Assembly: GCA_946807835.1 (NCBI GenBank)
Contig: OX327700.1
Span: 21,736,001 to 21,800,000 of the forward strand
Origin: Ailanthus altissimus
Taxonomy: Eukaryota > Streptophyta > Magnoliopsida > Sapindales > Simaroubaceae
Reading direction: 5' to 3'
DNA length: 64,000 nucleotides
Shown here: positions 24,985 to 36,949 of the stretch, piece by piece
Layout: every line of letters starts with the position of its first letter
Position numbering within the stretch: the stretch's first letter is position 1
Translations under genes and position numbers: made by a program
Notes under the pieces: model-generated
What the model saw: the letters and a program-made list of their open reading frames with translations, nothing else
Told to the model about the DNA's origin: nothing
The model's database searches: none

Positions 24985-27101
24985 TGTTGGGTGTTGATTT
25001 ATTTAGAGTGTTTGTTTATGGTATAAGTGTTTAACAATAAAATATACATATCTCATACATATATAATCACAGGAGAAGCATTAAAAATTTGCAGTAAACA
25101 CAATTGTTTCATATTAATCAAATTAACATAAACGAAATTGAGAAATAACCCTTAAAGCCTTTTGATCAAATATTGTTGAAGTCCTTTGAAATATAAACTT
25201 TGATCAATTCTTGTAATCAACAATGGTGGAATTGATTATCTAAAATGGCAGTACTTGATCTAGTAAAAGTTTAACAAATTAAACTTATGTTCTTAATTTT
25301 CTTTTGATTAACACTTAATCAATTAATTAAAAACTTATTTTTGCTTAATTAGTTTTAAGCCCAATATAAAAGAAAATTATGAATTCAACAATTGAATCCA
25401 AAATTAAGAAAACAATTTTTCTTTTCTTTCTTTGTTATGGTTGGCCAATCACTTAGCAAAAAATGAAATTAACCTTTTATTTTAATTACATTTTGCTAAT
25501 ATATACAAATGAATTTAATTTCATTTCATTTCACTTAATTTTAATTTGCATTTAACTTAACCTAATCATAGTTAACTCTTAACCCTAGTTAGGTTTAATA
25601 TAAATTTAAATATTCTAACCATAATTAACTAACTTAACCATGGTTAAACTAACCTTTACTTAACTATTAAGTAAGGTTAACTTAACTTAACCCTATAGTT
25701 AAATTAAATTATTTATTTAACTATTAAATAAATAAATATTTATTCAAATTATTTAACAATTGAATAATCATTAAGTGAAAATATATTTATGTCCTTACTA
25801 AGTTACCAAGTTAACTTAAAGTGGGTCCTATCATTTAACCATATACTTTAGTTAATTTAACCGTAGTAAATTACTGAATTTTACTGTATTGAACTATTCA
25901 ATACGGTACGTTGCTCAAGTGCTCAAAGAGTACATTTCATATTGGGACTCCTTAGGCCCACGCCCGATTCGTCAAATGGAACTATTTCATAAGTCTGTGA
26001 TTGATGCCCCACGCATACGTCACAGATATTACAAATCAGCGCGTTTGACCATATATGTTAAGGTTACTACATATTCGTATAATTCTTCCGTCATTATATC
26101 CTAGATGTACGGGATATAGATCATCACCATCAAATCTCGATAATCTCATCCATGAACTTATCTCTATATTTGTATCTTAATGAACAATATACGCAAACAC
26201 TTTTACTATATTGTTTAACCTTGTAGAAAACTCTTTTCCTTAGTTCATTGCTTATAGTCATAAGACTTTATAATATACAATCTTGAAGCATCGGATATAC
26301 AACCCACCTGTGTGAGCTGGCGAATCCCGTATCTACGCACACCAAACTCCATTAGCATCGGACCATACCCAGCGACACGTAGCGGTCAGATCATGAAAGT
26401 TCTCTAACATACGTGGAACCAAAGTATGATGGATCACCCACAATATCACCATGGCACTCATGTTAAATGACCACAAATACTACTCAACTTGAGAGAGCTT
26501 TCCTTTGACGAATTCATAGGAAATCTATTGGGATTTTCGTGAGTCTATTCAGTATTCAGTCCTTACTAAATACCTGCATGTATATACGAGCTTCCACTAA
26601 ACTTATGGTCAACTAAGATCAATCATCTGTACAATACAGATATAGACATAAACTAATCTATATGATAGTGATTCATCGATAGACCCGCATTGGTGAACAA
26701 AAATTAGGAGCACTAAATTTGAGAACATACTTACATAATGACATTTTCTAGTTTCTATTGTAACTCTTTACAACTATGTCCTTACAAGTAGACTCTCAGG
26801 TCTTTGTCCCATTTTAGATAAGGTTCTTACATTTTAAATATCGTTGACTCTTATAACCTACTAACTCTTAGTAGTGCAAACTTTTAGCATTTATAACTCT
26901 CAGCGTTACTAACTCTTGCCCTAATATAAACTCCTTTAAATCAGATCTGAACTCCTTCAGATCATACAATGTCTATAGTGTTAGAAGCTTTATTACCATT
27001 TAGTAAAGGTTATTAACGATTTAATAAAATATTCACTAGTATAATTATTACAAAAGAATATTCATAGAAATAAGGATGGCACGTAAGCACAAATCCTAAC
27101 A
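24985..27101 (-). mobile_element. 3' LTR of the 9.3 kb Copia element
   Basis: 2,117 bases, beginning TGTTGGG and ending CCTAACA on the + strand. It aligns end to end with 32201-34326. It contains runs of TAACTTAACC-like short repeats near 25,560-25,720 that are shared with the partner LTR. Confidence 0.95.
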
Positions 27102-27116
27102 AACTCTCACTTGCTC
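27102..27116 (-). other. Polypurine tract of the 9.3 kb Copia element
   Basis: On the - strand AGCAAGTGAGAGTT directly precedes TGTTAGG of the 3' LTR. It matches the CAAGTGGGAGATT-type polypurine tract common in plant Copia elements. Confidence 0.85.
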
Positions 27117-27124
27117 TAGTGCCA

Positions 27125-30100
27125 TTCAAATTAGTATCTTATACCCATAAACTCCACGTGTTTCTCAAACACCTTTGTAGTTAAGGCCTTAGTAAGTGGA
27201 TCCACTATATTATTTATAGAAAGTGGATCCACTATATTATTTATAGAATCTACTCTACAAATTATTATATCTCCCTTAGCCAAGATCTTTCTAATTATGT
27301 GGTATTTCCTCTCCACATGTTTAGATCTCTGATGTGCCCTTAACTCTTTTGCTTGTGTTATGGCTTTATTATTGTTGCAAAATAATGGAATAGGATCTTT
27401 TGAACTTGGAACTAAATCGAGCTGAGCGACAAACTTACATATCCACACCACTTCTTTCGCTGCTTAAAGGCGGCTATATATTCTGCCTCAATGGTAGAAT
27501 CAGATGTGGATATCTATTTGGTACTTTTCCAACTCATTGCAGCACTATTGAGAATGAACACATACCCAAATGTAGACTTTCTATCATCTAGTTCAGACTA
27601 AAAGTTTGAATCTGTGTATCCTCTCAACTGCAAGTCATTATCTCCACAAATAAAAAACTTTTTCTTTGTACCCTTAAGGTATTTAAGGACATGTTTGACT
27701 ATCATCTAATGATTGTCACCTAGATTAAACTAATATCGACTAGTAACACTTACAACTATACTGATGTTAGGTCTCGTGTACATCATAGAATAAATCAAAC
27801 TACCAACAGCTGATGTATATGGCACGTTAGAAATTCTAACCCTTTCATCTTCTATCTAAAGAGATATTTTCCTCGAAAGATGAATGTTATGTCTGAAAGG
27901 TACACTAGTTGTCTTACAATTATTAAAGCTATACCTTTCCAATACACTATTAATATATAATGATTGTAAGAGTCCTCACTCTATCTTTATAAAGTTTTAT
28001 ACCTAGTATAAAGGAAACCTCTCTTAAATCCTTCATAGAGAAGTTCTTACTTAGATACCTTTTGACTGATTGCAACATACCAATATCATTTTCAATGATA
28101 AGTACGTCATCCACATAGAGAACTAAAAAAACTATCATGCTCCCACTAACCTTTTTGTACACACAAGCTTCCTCTTTATTTTTGATGAAACCAGACCTTA
28201 TGATTACTTCATTAAAATGAAGATTCCAACTACGGAAGGCCTGCTTAAGTTCATAAATAGAATTTGTCAGTTTGCATATTATCTCTTCTTTGAGATATCT
28301 ATTCAGGAACGCCGTTTTTACATCTATCTATCATATCTAATAATCGTAATATATAGCAAATGCCAATAATATTTGAATTAATTTAAGCATCTGGTGCAAA
28401 GATTTTCTCATAATCGATCCCAGATCACTGAATATAACCTTTAGCTAGCAGTCAAGCTTTAAGGGTTTCAACCTTGCCATCAAGCCCACGCTTCCAGTTG
28501 TAAATTCATTTACAACCGATAGGAACTATTTCTTCAAGAAGCTGAACCAAGTCCCAGATTTGATTTTGATGCATAGAGTTTATTTCAGATTTCATGGCAT
28601 CTTGCTATTTTCTCAAATCAATGTCCAACATCGCCTCCTTATAGGTCAAATGATTATTTTTTTCAATTAAGAAAACTCTAAGTGCACCTTCAGGCATCTG
28701 ACCATACCTGGCAGGTGGCCTAGACATCCTTTCTAACCTACGTGGAAGGTGTGTTAAAGGTATTATGCTCGATTGAGCCTGAGTTTTCATTTGTGATTCA
28801 TTTTGGTTTTGATTGACTTCATCAAATTTAATCTTTTTAAGATCCTCATGATCCATGAGAAACTGTTTCTCAAGAAAAGTGGCATTGCAAGCAACGAATG
28901 TATTTCATTGTTTAGGATCATAGAATTGGTATCCCACTGAATTCTTAGGATACCCGATAAACTGATACTTGTACCCTATGGGTGCAAGTTTATCCTGTTA
29001 TGCAACATTTACATAAGCAAGACAGCCTCAAATCTTAAAATATTTAAGACTCGGTTTCCTTCAAGTCAATATCTAATATGGAGTAAAGGGATCAGCTTTA
29101 GATAAAACTTTGTTTAATATGTGAGCAGTAGTTTCTAGAGCATGACCCCACAGATATTCAGAAATATCAGTAAAGCTCATCATTAATCGGACCATATCCA
29201 ATAAAGTCCAATTCCTCCTCTCCGATACACCATTATGTTGCGAAGTACCTAGAGGACTATATTGAGTAAGAATTCCATTCTCTTTTAAATAATCAAAAAA
29301 TTCAATACTCATGTACTTACCACATCAATCTGATCGAAGATATTTAATGTACATGCCGGTTTGTTTCTCTATTTTGAGTCAGAATTCTTTAAACTTTTTA
29401 AAGATTTCTGACTTGTGTTTCAAAAGAAACACATACCTGTATCGTGAAAAATCATCAATAAAAAGTACAAAGTATCGAAATCTATCCATTGCAGTGTGAT
29501 TCATTAGACCGCATACATCACTATATACCAGCTCCAATAAATTTGAGGCACGGTGTCCAAAACTTATAAATAAAGATTTGGTCAAACTTTTCTTGAATGC
29601 ATAATTCACAAATTGGATAAGGTTGTATGGTCAGATCAGGTATCTGACCATCCTAAACTAGATGGGTTAAGCGTCTCACACCTATGTGACCTAATCTCAT
29701 ATGCCATAATTTTGTTTCATTTAAAGTTTCTAAATTACTACTTGTACTAGCTTGTACATTCATGACACTTATTATTGTATCTAATATATAACGCTCATTC
29801 ACTAACCGACAATCAGCTAATAAAACATCATGCATATCATATAAACATAAGGAATATTTTCGAATATATATATATATGATGCCCTTCAATGTCGAGTATA
29901 AGAAGGGATATAATCTGTCTGATGATACTAGGAACACAATAACAATTATACAATACAATTGTTTTATTACAATAGAGAAGTAAATTCAAATGTCCAACAG
30001 CTTTAACTTGTAGGAAATCACTATTTTCAGCTCGAAGCTTTACCTCTCCTGGCTGAAGCAATCTAACTTTTCTCAAACCCTGTAACACATTACAAATGTG

Positions 30101-31035
30101 AGAAGGACATGCTGTATCTAATACCCAGCCAGTATTATCATCAAATGCTAAAGAAATATCAATGATAGTAAAGTAAATACCTAAGGGAGTCTTCTTCAAG
30201 CCTATAAGATATTTTGGGCAGTTATGTTTCTAGTGCTCATCCTCCCTACAAAAGAAACATATTCCTTTTTCCTTACTCTTCTCTAGTAGTTTGGATATCG
30301 GTCACCTCTGAGGACCCATTCAAGGTGCTTGCCTCATCTTCTATTTCTTCTTCCCTTTGGACTTCTTAGAAGTCCTCGAGGTAGAAGATGAAGCACCCTG
30401 AACTAAGAGGGAAGAGCCCCCTTTATGCATGTTCTCATCTACTGTCTTCAACATGTTATGAAGATCGGCATAAGTAGAGGTCAATCCCTGTATATTTAAG
30501 TTCATGATGAACTGCTTGAATGACTCTGAAAGTGATTGAAGAATCAAACTATTCCCTAAATTATTGTTCAAAGAAATGTCCATAGTCTCAAGCCTCTCAA
30601 TATATATGATAATTTTGAGGACATAAGGACTGACTAGACCGCCTTCAGGAAGTCTAGCCTAAAAAAAAAAACTTTAACGACGCGATATATTTCAACTTGA
30701 GGTCTGTCACCAAAAGCTCCTTCATGTGGAGTATGATGCTGCTAACATTATCCATATAGAGATGCTCTCTCTGCAGCTTATTAGACATAGAGGAAAGGAT
30801 ATAAGATTTAACTTTTAAATCATCATCCAACCATTTTTTATATATCACCATTTCCTCTACGGTGGCAGAAAACACCTCTAGGAATCTTTTGATCAATAAT
30901 ATATCCAAACTTCTCAAATTTAAAATAATTCCGAGATTGATAATCCAATTTGAATCATTTTTAGCACCCTTGAATTGGTTAGCATCAAGAATGCGTATCA
31001 AAGGGTTGTAGAAAGCTATATTAATCTTCACAAGA
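27125..31035 (-). pseudogene. Copia gag-pol remnant (element 1)
   Basis: Domains run from right to left on the - strand. gag lies at 30341-31031. Protease lies at 29837-30199, with WVLDTACPSHIC, so DTA stands where DSG/DTG is usual. gag-pre-integrase lies at 29653-29750, with LWHMRLGHIGV. The integrase core is at 29073-29609, with LVYSDVCG, FVLFIDDFSRYRYVFL and SQHNGVSERRN. Reverse transcriptase is at 27,950-28,860, with LYVDDVLI at about 28,100. RNase H lies at 27131-27451, with SKHVERKYHII and a final MGIRY. Several stops and frame changes separate the pieces, so the element cannot make its own proteins. Confidence 0.9.
27194..27247 (-). repeat. 27-bp in-frame tandem duplication near the end of RNase H
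   Basis: A 27-base unit containing AAGTGGATCCACTATATTAT is present twice in direct succession with no differences seen. It encodes SINNIVDPL twice. The copies are identical although the surrounding frame is decayed, so the duplication is young. Confidence 0.9.
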
Positions 31036-32186
31036 CAAAATAAAATAGAAGATGTCAGCGAATTATAAATTAATTAAATCACTAATTATAACGTTTTAAA
31101 TTATAGGTATAACAATTATATAGTTTTTAATTTAAAAGGTCCTCCCATTGCTTTACATAATCCATTTAATCTCACTAACAAGATATCGATAGTTTAAGAA
31201 TTTTTTAAATTATACAGTGAGAAGTGGACTCAATTGACATTTTACTTCAACTTTACGCTAAAGCAATATTGGCCTTTATAAACCCAATAGGTAGACAATT
31301 CTTGTGAATTACATCTCATGCAACTCTTACCTCTGATTCTAAATACACTTATCCTCACGCTAAAGCAATATTAGGTAAGTGTATTTCAGATTAACTTATT
31401 AATTATCAAATATATGTTACTGACACTACCCTCACATTAAAGCAATATTGGATAACATGTTCACATATATTTGATTCATCTCATATTTTACTAGCATTAG
31501 ACCAAGTCACACCGACAAAATCCTCACACTAAAGTAATATTGGAAAAGACCATAGTAACCCATCTTATACCGTATTGACAAGACAGACCATTTAAAATAT
31601 TAACTCATAATATAATAAAATTTAATCTGATTAAGAGAGATTTAAATTAAGGCTAGCATCACATAAGAAGGTTATTCTCAATCAATTATTTAATTCTGTG
31701 CAAACACAACTAACCCCTATTAGTAGGGCTCCTATTGTGGTTACCAACACAAAAAAATTAATATTCTTGGTTTATCATGAAGACTAATAACTCTTATTAC
31801 TACATCTCATAAACCCCCCCACATGCAGAAATAATAATAAAAAAAATTACTCTTTTTTTTAGTATCAACGCCTCAACATTGGCTATTTAGCGCTACGATG
31901 CTAGAGCTTCAAACGCCTCAATGCTCTAGAAGCAGTGCTTCCAGTGCTGTGGCACTAGACTTGCAGTGCCCCAGCAATCATCCAGCGCTAGAGCGCCATA
32001 CACCCAGCGCTCCAGTGTTTATATGAATGTTGTAGCACTGGACATGAGTGCTGTGGTGTTCTAGGGACTATTTTTACCGATTTTACATTTTCAACACTTG
32101 AAATGCATCACAATATCCCTGGAACTTGTCCTACAACATAGCCAACATTTAACCAACACTAAAAATACCTAAAACAACACAAACTT
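31036..32186 (-). other. Untranslated leader of Copia element 1, with two repeat families
   Basis: This 1.15 kb lies between the primer site and gag. At about 31255, 31358, 31433 and 31525 a motif resembling CACGCTAAAGCAATATTGG recurs four times at 75-105 base spacing. At 31880-32070 there is a segment unusually rich in GCGCT, GTGCT and CCAGCGCT-like words within AT-rich surroundings. Either could serve RNA functions such as packaging or folding, but that is only a guess. Confidence 0.7.
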
Positions 32187-32198
32187 GCTTTGATACCA
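32187..32198 (-). other. Primer-binding site of Copia element 1 (initiator Met tRNA type)
   Basis: On the - strand TGGTATCAAAGC begins two bases after the 5' LTR. It differs by one base from TGGTATCAGAGC, the usual initiator-tRNA complement of plant Copia elements. Confidence 0.92.
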
Positions 32199-32200
32199 AT

Positions 32201-34326
32201 TGTTGGGTATTGATTTATTTAGTGTGTTTGTATAAGGTATAAGTGTTTAACAATAAAATATACATATCTCATACATATATAATCATAGCATAAGCATTAA
32301 AAATTTACAGTAAACACAATTATTTCATATTAATCAAATTAACATAAACAAAATTGAGAAACAACTCTTGAAGTCTTTAGATCAAAAATTGTTGAAATCC
32401 ACTAAAATACAAACTGTGATCAATTCTAGTAATCAACAATGGTGGGATTGATTATCTAGAATGGCAGTATTTAATCCAACAAAAGTTTAACAAATTAAAC
32501 TTATATTTTTTTATTTTCCTTTGATTAACACTTAATCAATTAATCAAAAATTTATTTTTGCTTAATTGATTTTTAAGCCTAATATAAAAGAAAATTATGA
32601 ATTCAACAATTAAATTCAAAATTAAGAAAACAATTTTTCTTTTCTTTCTTTTTTATGGCTGGCCAATCACTTAGAAAAAAATGAAATTAACTTTTTATTT
32701 TAATTATATTTTGCTAATATATACAAATGAATTTAATTTAATTTCAATTTGCATTTAACTTATCTTAACTTAACTATAGTTAACTTTTAACTCTAGTTAG
32801 GTTAAATAAATATTTAAATATTATAATCATAGTTAATTAATTTAACCATAGTTAAGTTAACCTTTACTTAACTATTAAGTAAGGTTAATTTAACTTAACC
32901 ATATGGTTAACTTTTAACCTTAGTTAAATTAAATTATTTATTTAACTATTAAATAAATAAATATTTATTTGAACTATTTAACAATTAAATAATCATTAAT
33001 TAAAATCACATTTATGTTCTTACTAGGTTAGCAAGTTAACCTAAAGTAGGTCCCATCATTTAACTATATACTTTAGTTAACTTAATCATAGTAAATTACT
33101 GAATTTTACTGTATTGAACTATTTAATACGGTACGCTGCCCAAGTGAGCAAAAAGTACATTTCATATTGAGACTCCCTAGGTTCACGTCCGATTTGTCAA
33201 ATGGAACTATTCCATAAGTCCGTGATCGATGCCCCATGCACATATCACAGATGTTACAAATCAGCGCATTAAACCATACATGTTGAGGTTACTACATATT
33301 CATATAATCCTTCTGTCATTATATTCTGGATATGTGGGATATAGATCATCCCCGTCAAATCCCAATAATTTTATCCATGAACTTATCTCTAGATTCGTAT
33401 CTTAATAAACAATATACGCAAACACTTTTGTTATATTGTTTAACCCGGTAGAAAACTCTTTTTATGAGTTATTACTTATGGCCATAAGACTTTATAAGAT
33501 AAAATCATGAAGCATCGGATATACAACCTACCTATATGAGCTAATAGATCCCGTATCTACACGCACCGAACTCCATGAATATCAGACCATACCCAGTAAC
33601 ACGTAGCGGTCAGACCATGAAAGGTCTCTAACATACGTAGAACCAAAGTATAGTGGATCACCCACAAGATCACCATGGCGTCAGGTCAAAAGACCATAAA
33701 TACTACTTAGCTCAAGAAGACCTTCCTTTGATGGATTCATAGGATATCTATTAGGGTCCTTGTGAGTCTATTCAATATCCAGTCTTGACTGAATACCTGC
33801 ATGTTTATACGATCTTTCACTAAACTCATGGTCAACTAAGAACAATCATCTATATAATACAGATATAAACATAAACAAATCTATATAATAGTGATTCACC
33901 GATATACCCGTATTGGTGAACATAGATCAAGAACACTATATTTGAGAACATACTTACATAATAACATTTTCTAGTTTCTATTGCAACTCTTTGCAACTAT
34001 GTCATTACAAGTAAACTCTCAGGTCTATGTCTCATTATTGACAATGTTCTAACTCTTTAGATTTCGCTAACTCTTATAACTTACTAACTCTTAGTAGTGC
34101 TAACTCTTAGTATTTATAACTCTCAGCGTTGTTAACTCTTAGCCCTTGTTTAAACTCCTTTAAATCATATTTGAACTCCTTTGGATCATACAATGTCCAT
34201 AGTGTTACAAGCTATATTACCATTTAATAAATGTTATTAGCGATTTAATAAAATATTCATTAGTATAAATATTACAAAATTAATATTCATATAAATAGGG
34301 ATAGCATGTAAGCATAAACCCTAACA
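32201..34326 (-). mobile_element. 5' LTR of the 9.3 kb Copia element
   Basis: 2,126 bases, beginning TGTTGGG and ending CCTAACA on the + strand, and homologous over its full length to 24985-27101. The promoter of the element would lie here. Confidence 0.95.
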
Positions 34327-34331
34327 ATTCT
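34327..34331. other. Target-site duplication, right copy (ATTCT)
   Basis: Pairs with GTTCT at 24980-24984. The single mismatch is a transition, and the left copy keeps the codon expected in the transposase frame. Confidence 0.85.
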
Positions 34332-35470
34332 AGCATATAGCAATATGCAAGAAGTAATCTAAATGAAGACTCTAGAATATCTTTTATTAACTTGCATGTA
34401 TGCACTTTAACTCGCTAAACAATGGAGTAAGGTATCTCTACACCAAACTCTTCATGTATGTCTGCTTGGATCTTCTTCGATTTGTAAAGTAGACTCATTG
34501 ATGCAAACTTATTCTTTATAATTTTTTTAATAATTTGATCTTTACTTGTCGGTGACCATTATGCAATAATCCAACTGATATGTATGATTTGCATCAATTT
34601 TTTGCATGACGAAATCTTTTCTTGAATATGTCGACACCACATGTAATCTCCATTTGCATATTTTATCATCACACCTTTCCTTTAAACAATCTCATATAGA
34701 CCTTAAGACTCTGAAGCTTCAATTACCCTTAAGTGTTAGCATATTAATAACCTAGTGAAGTTCATCTTTGCTATAAACAACCTCCATAAATATATCCCTA
34801 ATTCCAATATACAAGATCCAATCAAATATGCCTAAGTTTGATAATGGTATTGAAGGAATAAACACAAAGAGGTTTTTACCTTTATAATTATCTCTTCTTC
34901 TATCTTCAACATTAAGAGAGTTAGTTGAAACATAACAATGTCTGTCTTCTAATAAATCATCCAAACCAGCACATTCTTCTATATTTTTAACATTTTCAAT
35001 GCCATTGACATCTTCAACTGCCCCACCATCATACTGCGTATAAGTTGAGTCTTTGTTGAACCTTATAAGAAAATAATGATAATAAGTCGTTATGTTTATG
35101 AGAACCACAATCATTGATATTGTTGGGGTTGTATGGCTTATTTAATTGCTGTCGATTGCCGACATGAAATAAGTATGACTAAATGGTTGGTTTTGAATAG
35201 GCACTTGTGCATCCTCTTCACACACGGGAGCTCTGGAATTCACTGTTAAACATAGAGGATATAACGATCTTTTATTAGCCCCCAAAAAGAATCGAACATA
35301 GCTATTATTTCTAATCTCAATTTATATCTCGTTGCATCAATTTTAATTTTTAGAGTCATCTTATACTTCACATTATCAACTTCAATTACACAACACACAG
35401 TACTTAAAAGATCTTCATAGTTCACATCCTTTAAAAGTAAAATACCAAAGTTACTATAGTCAACGTAACT
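34332..35470 (-). pseudogene. Mutator-like (MULE) transposase, N-terminal part
   Basis: Read on the - strand from about 35,470, the segment begins with VNYEDLLS-like text typical of the MULE N-terminal region. The open piece 34752-35114 follows, with acidic residues and ending FMEVVYSKDELH. Next come a KWRLHVVST zinc-ribbon-like segment, MQKIDANHTYQLDY, and a HEEFGVEIPY-like stretch. The part ends at YMLE, exactly where the Copia element is inserted. The domain order is normal for MuDR-type transposases, and the C-terminal half lies beyond the insertion at 23.7-24.98 kb. Multiple stops are present. Confidence 0.85.
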
Positions 35471-36530
35471 CTCATTCTCACTAGAGCTCTTTCACCTTCT
35501 TTTGAAATAAACAACAATTGATTTATACTTCATGAGATCTAAAAAATCACTCAAGTTGTTCAAAAAAGCATAAATAAAAAAATAACACGAATTACAAAAG
35601 TAGGACGTGAGGTAGGAGAGATGAGAAAATTGGGTGCGTCATGCATGTTGTCCCGCGCACATTTGTGGGGAGTGAATATATCATGCGAATCAATTCACAA
35701 ATTTGGTTTTTCAAATCAACCTAGATTTTGCATACCTAGTCCTTATTTCTCTCTCATTCACCTCATTTCTTCCCAAAACTTCACCACATTATACTCAAAT
35801 TATATTTCAATGCTAATATATTTTAAAATAAGCACAATTCAAAAAAACAATTATTATATCAACCTATATATACAATAAAATGTCTTCTTTTATAAATAAT
35901 TTATAACTTCAAATCAATCTACTTATTATGAATGTTGAAGTGTATTTTTAAAGATAAATTTTGATTTGATTTTGTGTTTTTAACTTTCAAATCTTTTATT
36001 TTTTACTATATTATACATATAAGGATAAATATGTTCATTTAATATTCATTTGACTAATAAAAATTAGCTTCTTACTTTGTGGTTAAAAAAATTAATTAAA
36101 ATAATAAGCTAATTTTTTTAAAAAAAATCAAATAATAATTTGTTCTAGTTACATGGAAGCAGTCAAAAAATTATCAATGAAACAGTAAAAAGATAATAAT
36201 TTGACCTAAAAAAGACGCAATTCTAATCTATCTATCTACTTACAAAAGTGGGTTTGTAATTTGTGACTGAATCTGAAGCACAGGACTACCGAAACACAAA
36301 AGTGCTGATTAAGATAAGTCCTTTTTAGCAACTTTTTGCGTGTTGTTTCCCAGTTAGCTCGAAGGCCTAGTGTCTGCCCTAAAATTATGTTAATACGCCA
36401 CTAATAATAATTCTTGTCGCCAAACACAAATGAATAAGGAAATGAAAAGCACTTTTATTTTTCATCTGCTTTAAGGTACAGCATTTTTATTTTGGGTTTC
36501 TTTTTTCAAGCATAAAATCGCACACAAAAA
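35471..36530. other. Region without a gene; possible outer end of the MULE
   Basis: 35,550-35,880 may include the right terminal part of the MULE: it shares isolated words such as TTCGCATG with 22,900-23,220 in inverted orientation. This was judged by eye and is weak. From 35,880 to 36,530 the sequence is AT-rich with no coding signal. Confidence 0.35.
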
Positions 36531-36539
36531 GCCAAACGA

Positions 36540-36897
36540 ATGCCCAATGGGTGACACAATTTGTCACATCAGCACTCACAAACGTGCCAAACCATTATCA
36601 CGCCCAATGCGATTTCACCACGTAGTCTACTCATCCCCTTTCATCCTCGCCACGTCAACATATCACCAATAATCAACGTCCCAGTTCAGTAGATTCTTAA
36701 GAGGCCATGAGAAGCCTAGAAGAAAAAGAAAAAATATTTTTTTTTACATAAAATAGATAAATAAATAAATATTAAAAGGCCAAAGACATTCTTGGCTTGA
36801 TTCACTCATTTACTATTGGCTTTTGTCTCCCTCTTCTCTGTATTTCTTGAAAGTTTAATTTCATTGTTATCTCTTTTCTCTTTGATCATTCGTAGAC
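36540..36897 (+). promoter_or_regulatory. Promoter and 5' leader of the 259-residue gene
   Basis: Upstream of the start codon are CCAAT words (near 36544, 36603 and 36665) and two ACGT-core elements, CCACGTAG near 36,618 and GCCACGTCAAC near 36,649. An AT-rich ATAAATAAATAAATATTAA stretch near 36,757 could act as a TATA element, and a CT-rich leader follows (36,815-36,890). ACGT cores are bound by bZIP factors in plants. None of this has direct support beyond sequence. Confidence 0.4.
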
Positions 36898-36903
36898 ATG
36901 TGA
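36898..36903 (+). promoter_or_regulatory. Start-stop upstream ORF (ATGTGA)
   Basis: The only ATG between the TATA-like stretch and the main start codon is at 36898 and is followed at once by TGA. It sits 46 bases upstream of the main ATG. Minimal AUG-stop ORFs are known in plants to stall ribosomes and regulate downstream translation, best known for AUGUAA. Function here is inference and requires that the transcript starts upstream of 36898. Confidence 0.5.
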
Positions 36904-36949
36904 AGAAGACGGAAGTTGAAAGCAGCTGGTTGCTTTTGATTCCTCAAAA

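Larger units (their letters stand above)
24985..34326 (-). mobile_element. Complete Copia LTR retrotransposon, 9,342 bp, inserted in a MULE
   Basis: - strand element with all structural parts: 5' LTR 32201-34326, primer-binding site 32187-32198, leader, gag-pol remnant 27125-31035, polypurine tract 27102-27116 and 3' LTR 24985-27101. The LTRs (2,126 and 2,117 bp) start TGTTGGG and end CTAACA, and are long for Copia. In the first ~155 bases I count roughly a dozen differences between them, so the insertion is not recent. The coding region is broken throughout. A 5-base target duplication with one mismatch flanks it. Confidence 0.95.

Noticed and set aside
22900..35880. Terminal inverted repeats for the whole MULE
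   Set aside because: Only scattered shared words such as TTCGCATG could be matched by eye, so no boundary is claimed. An inverted alignment of 22.9-23.3 kb against 35.5-35.9 kb would settle it.
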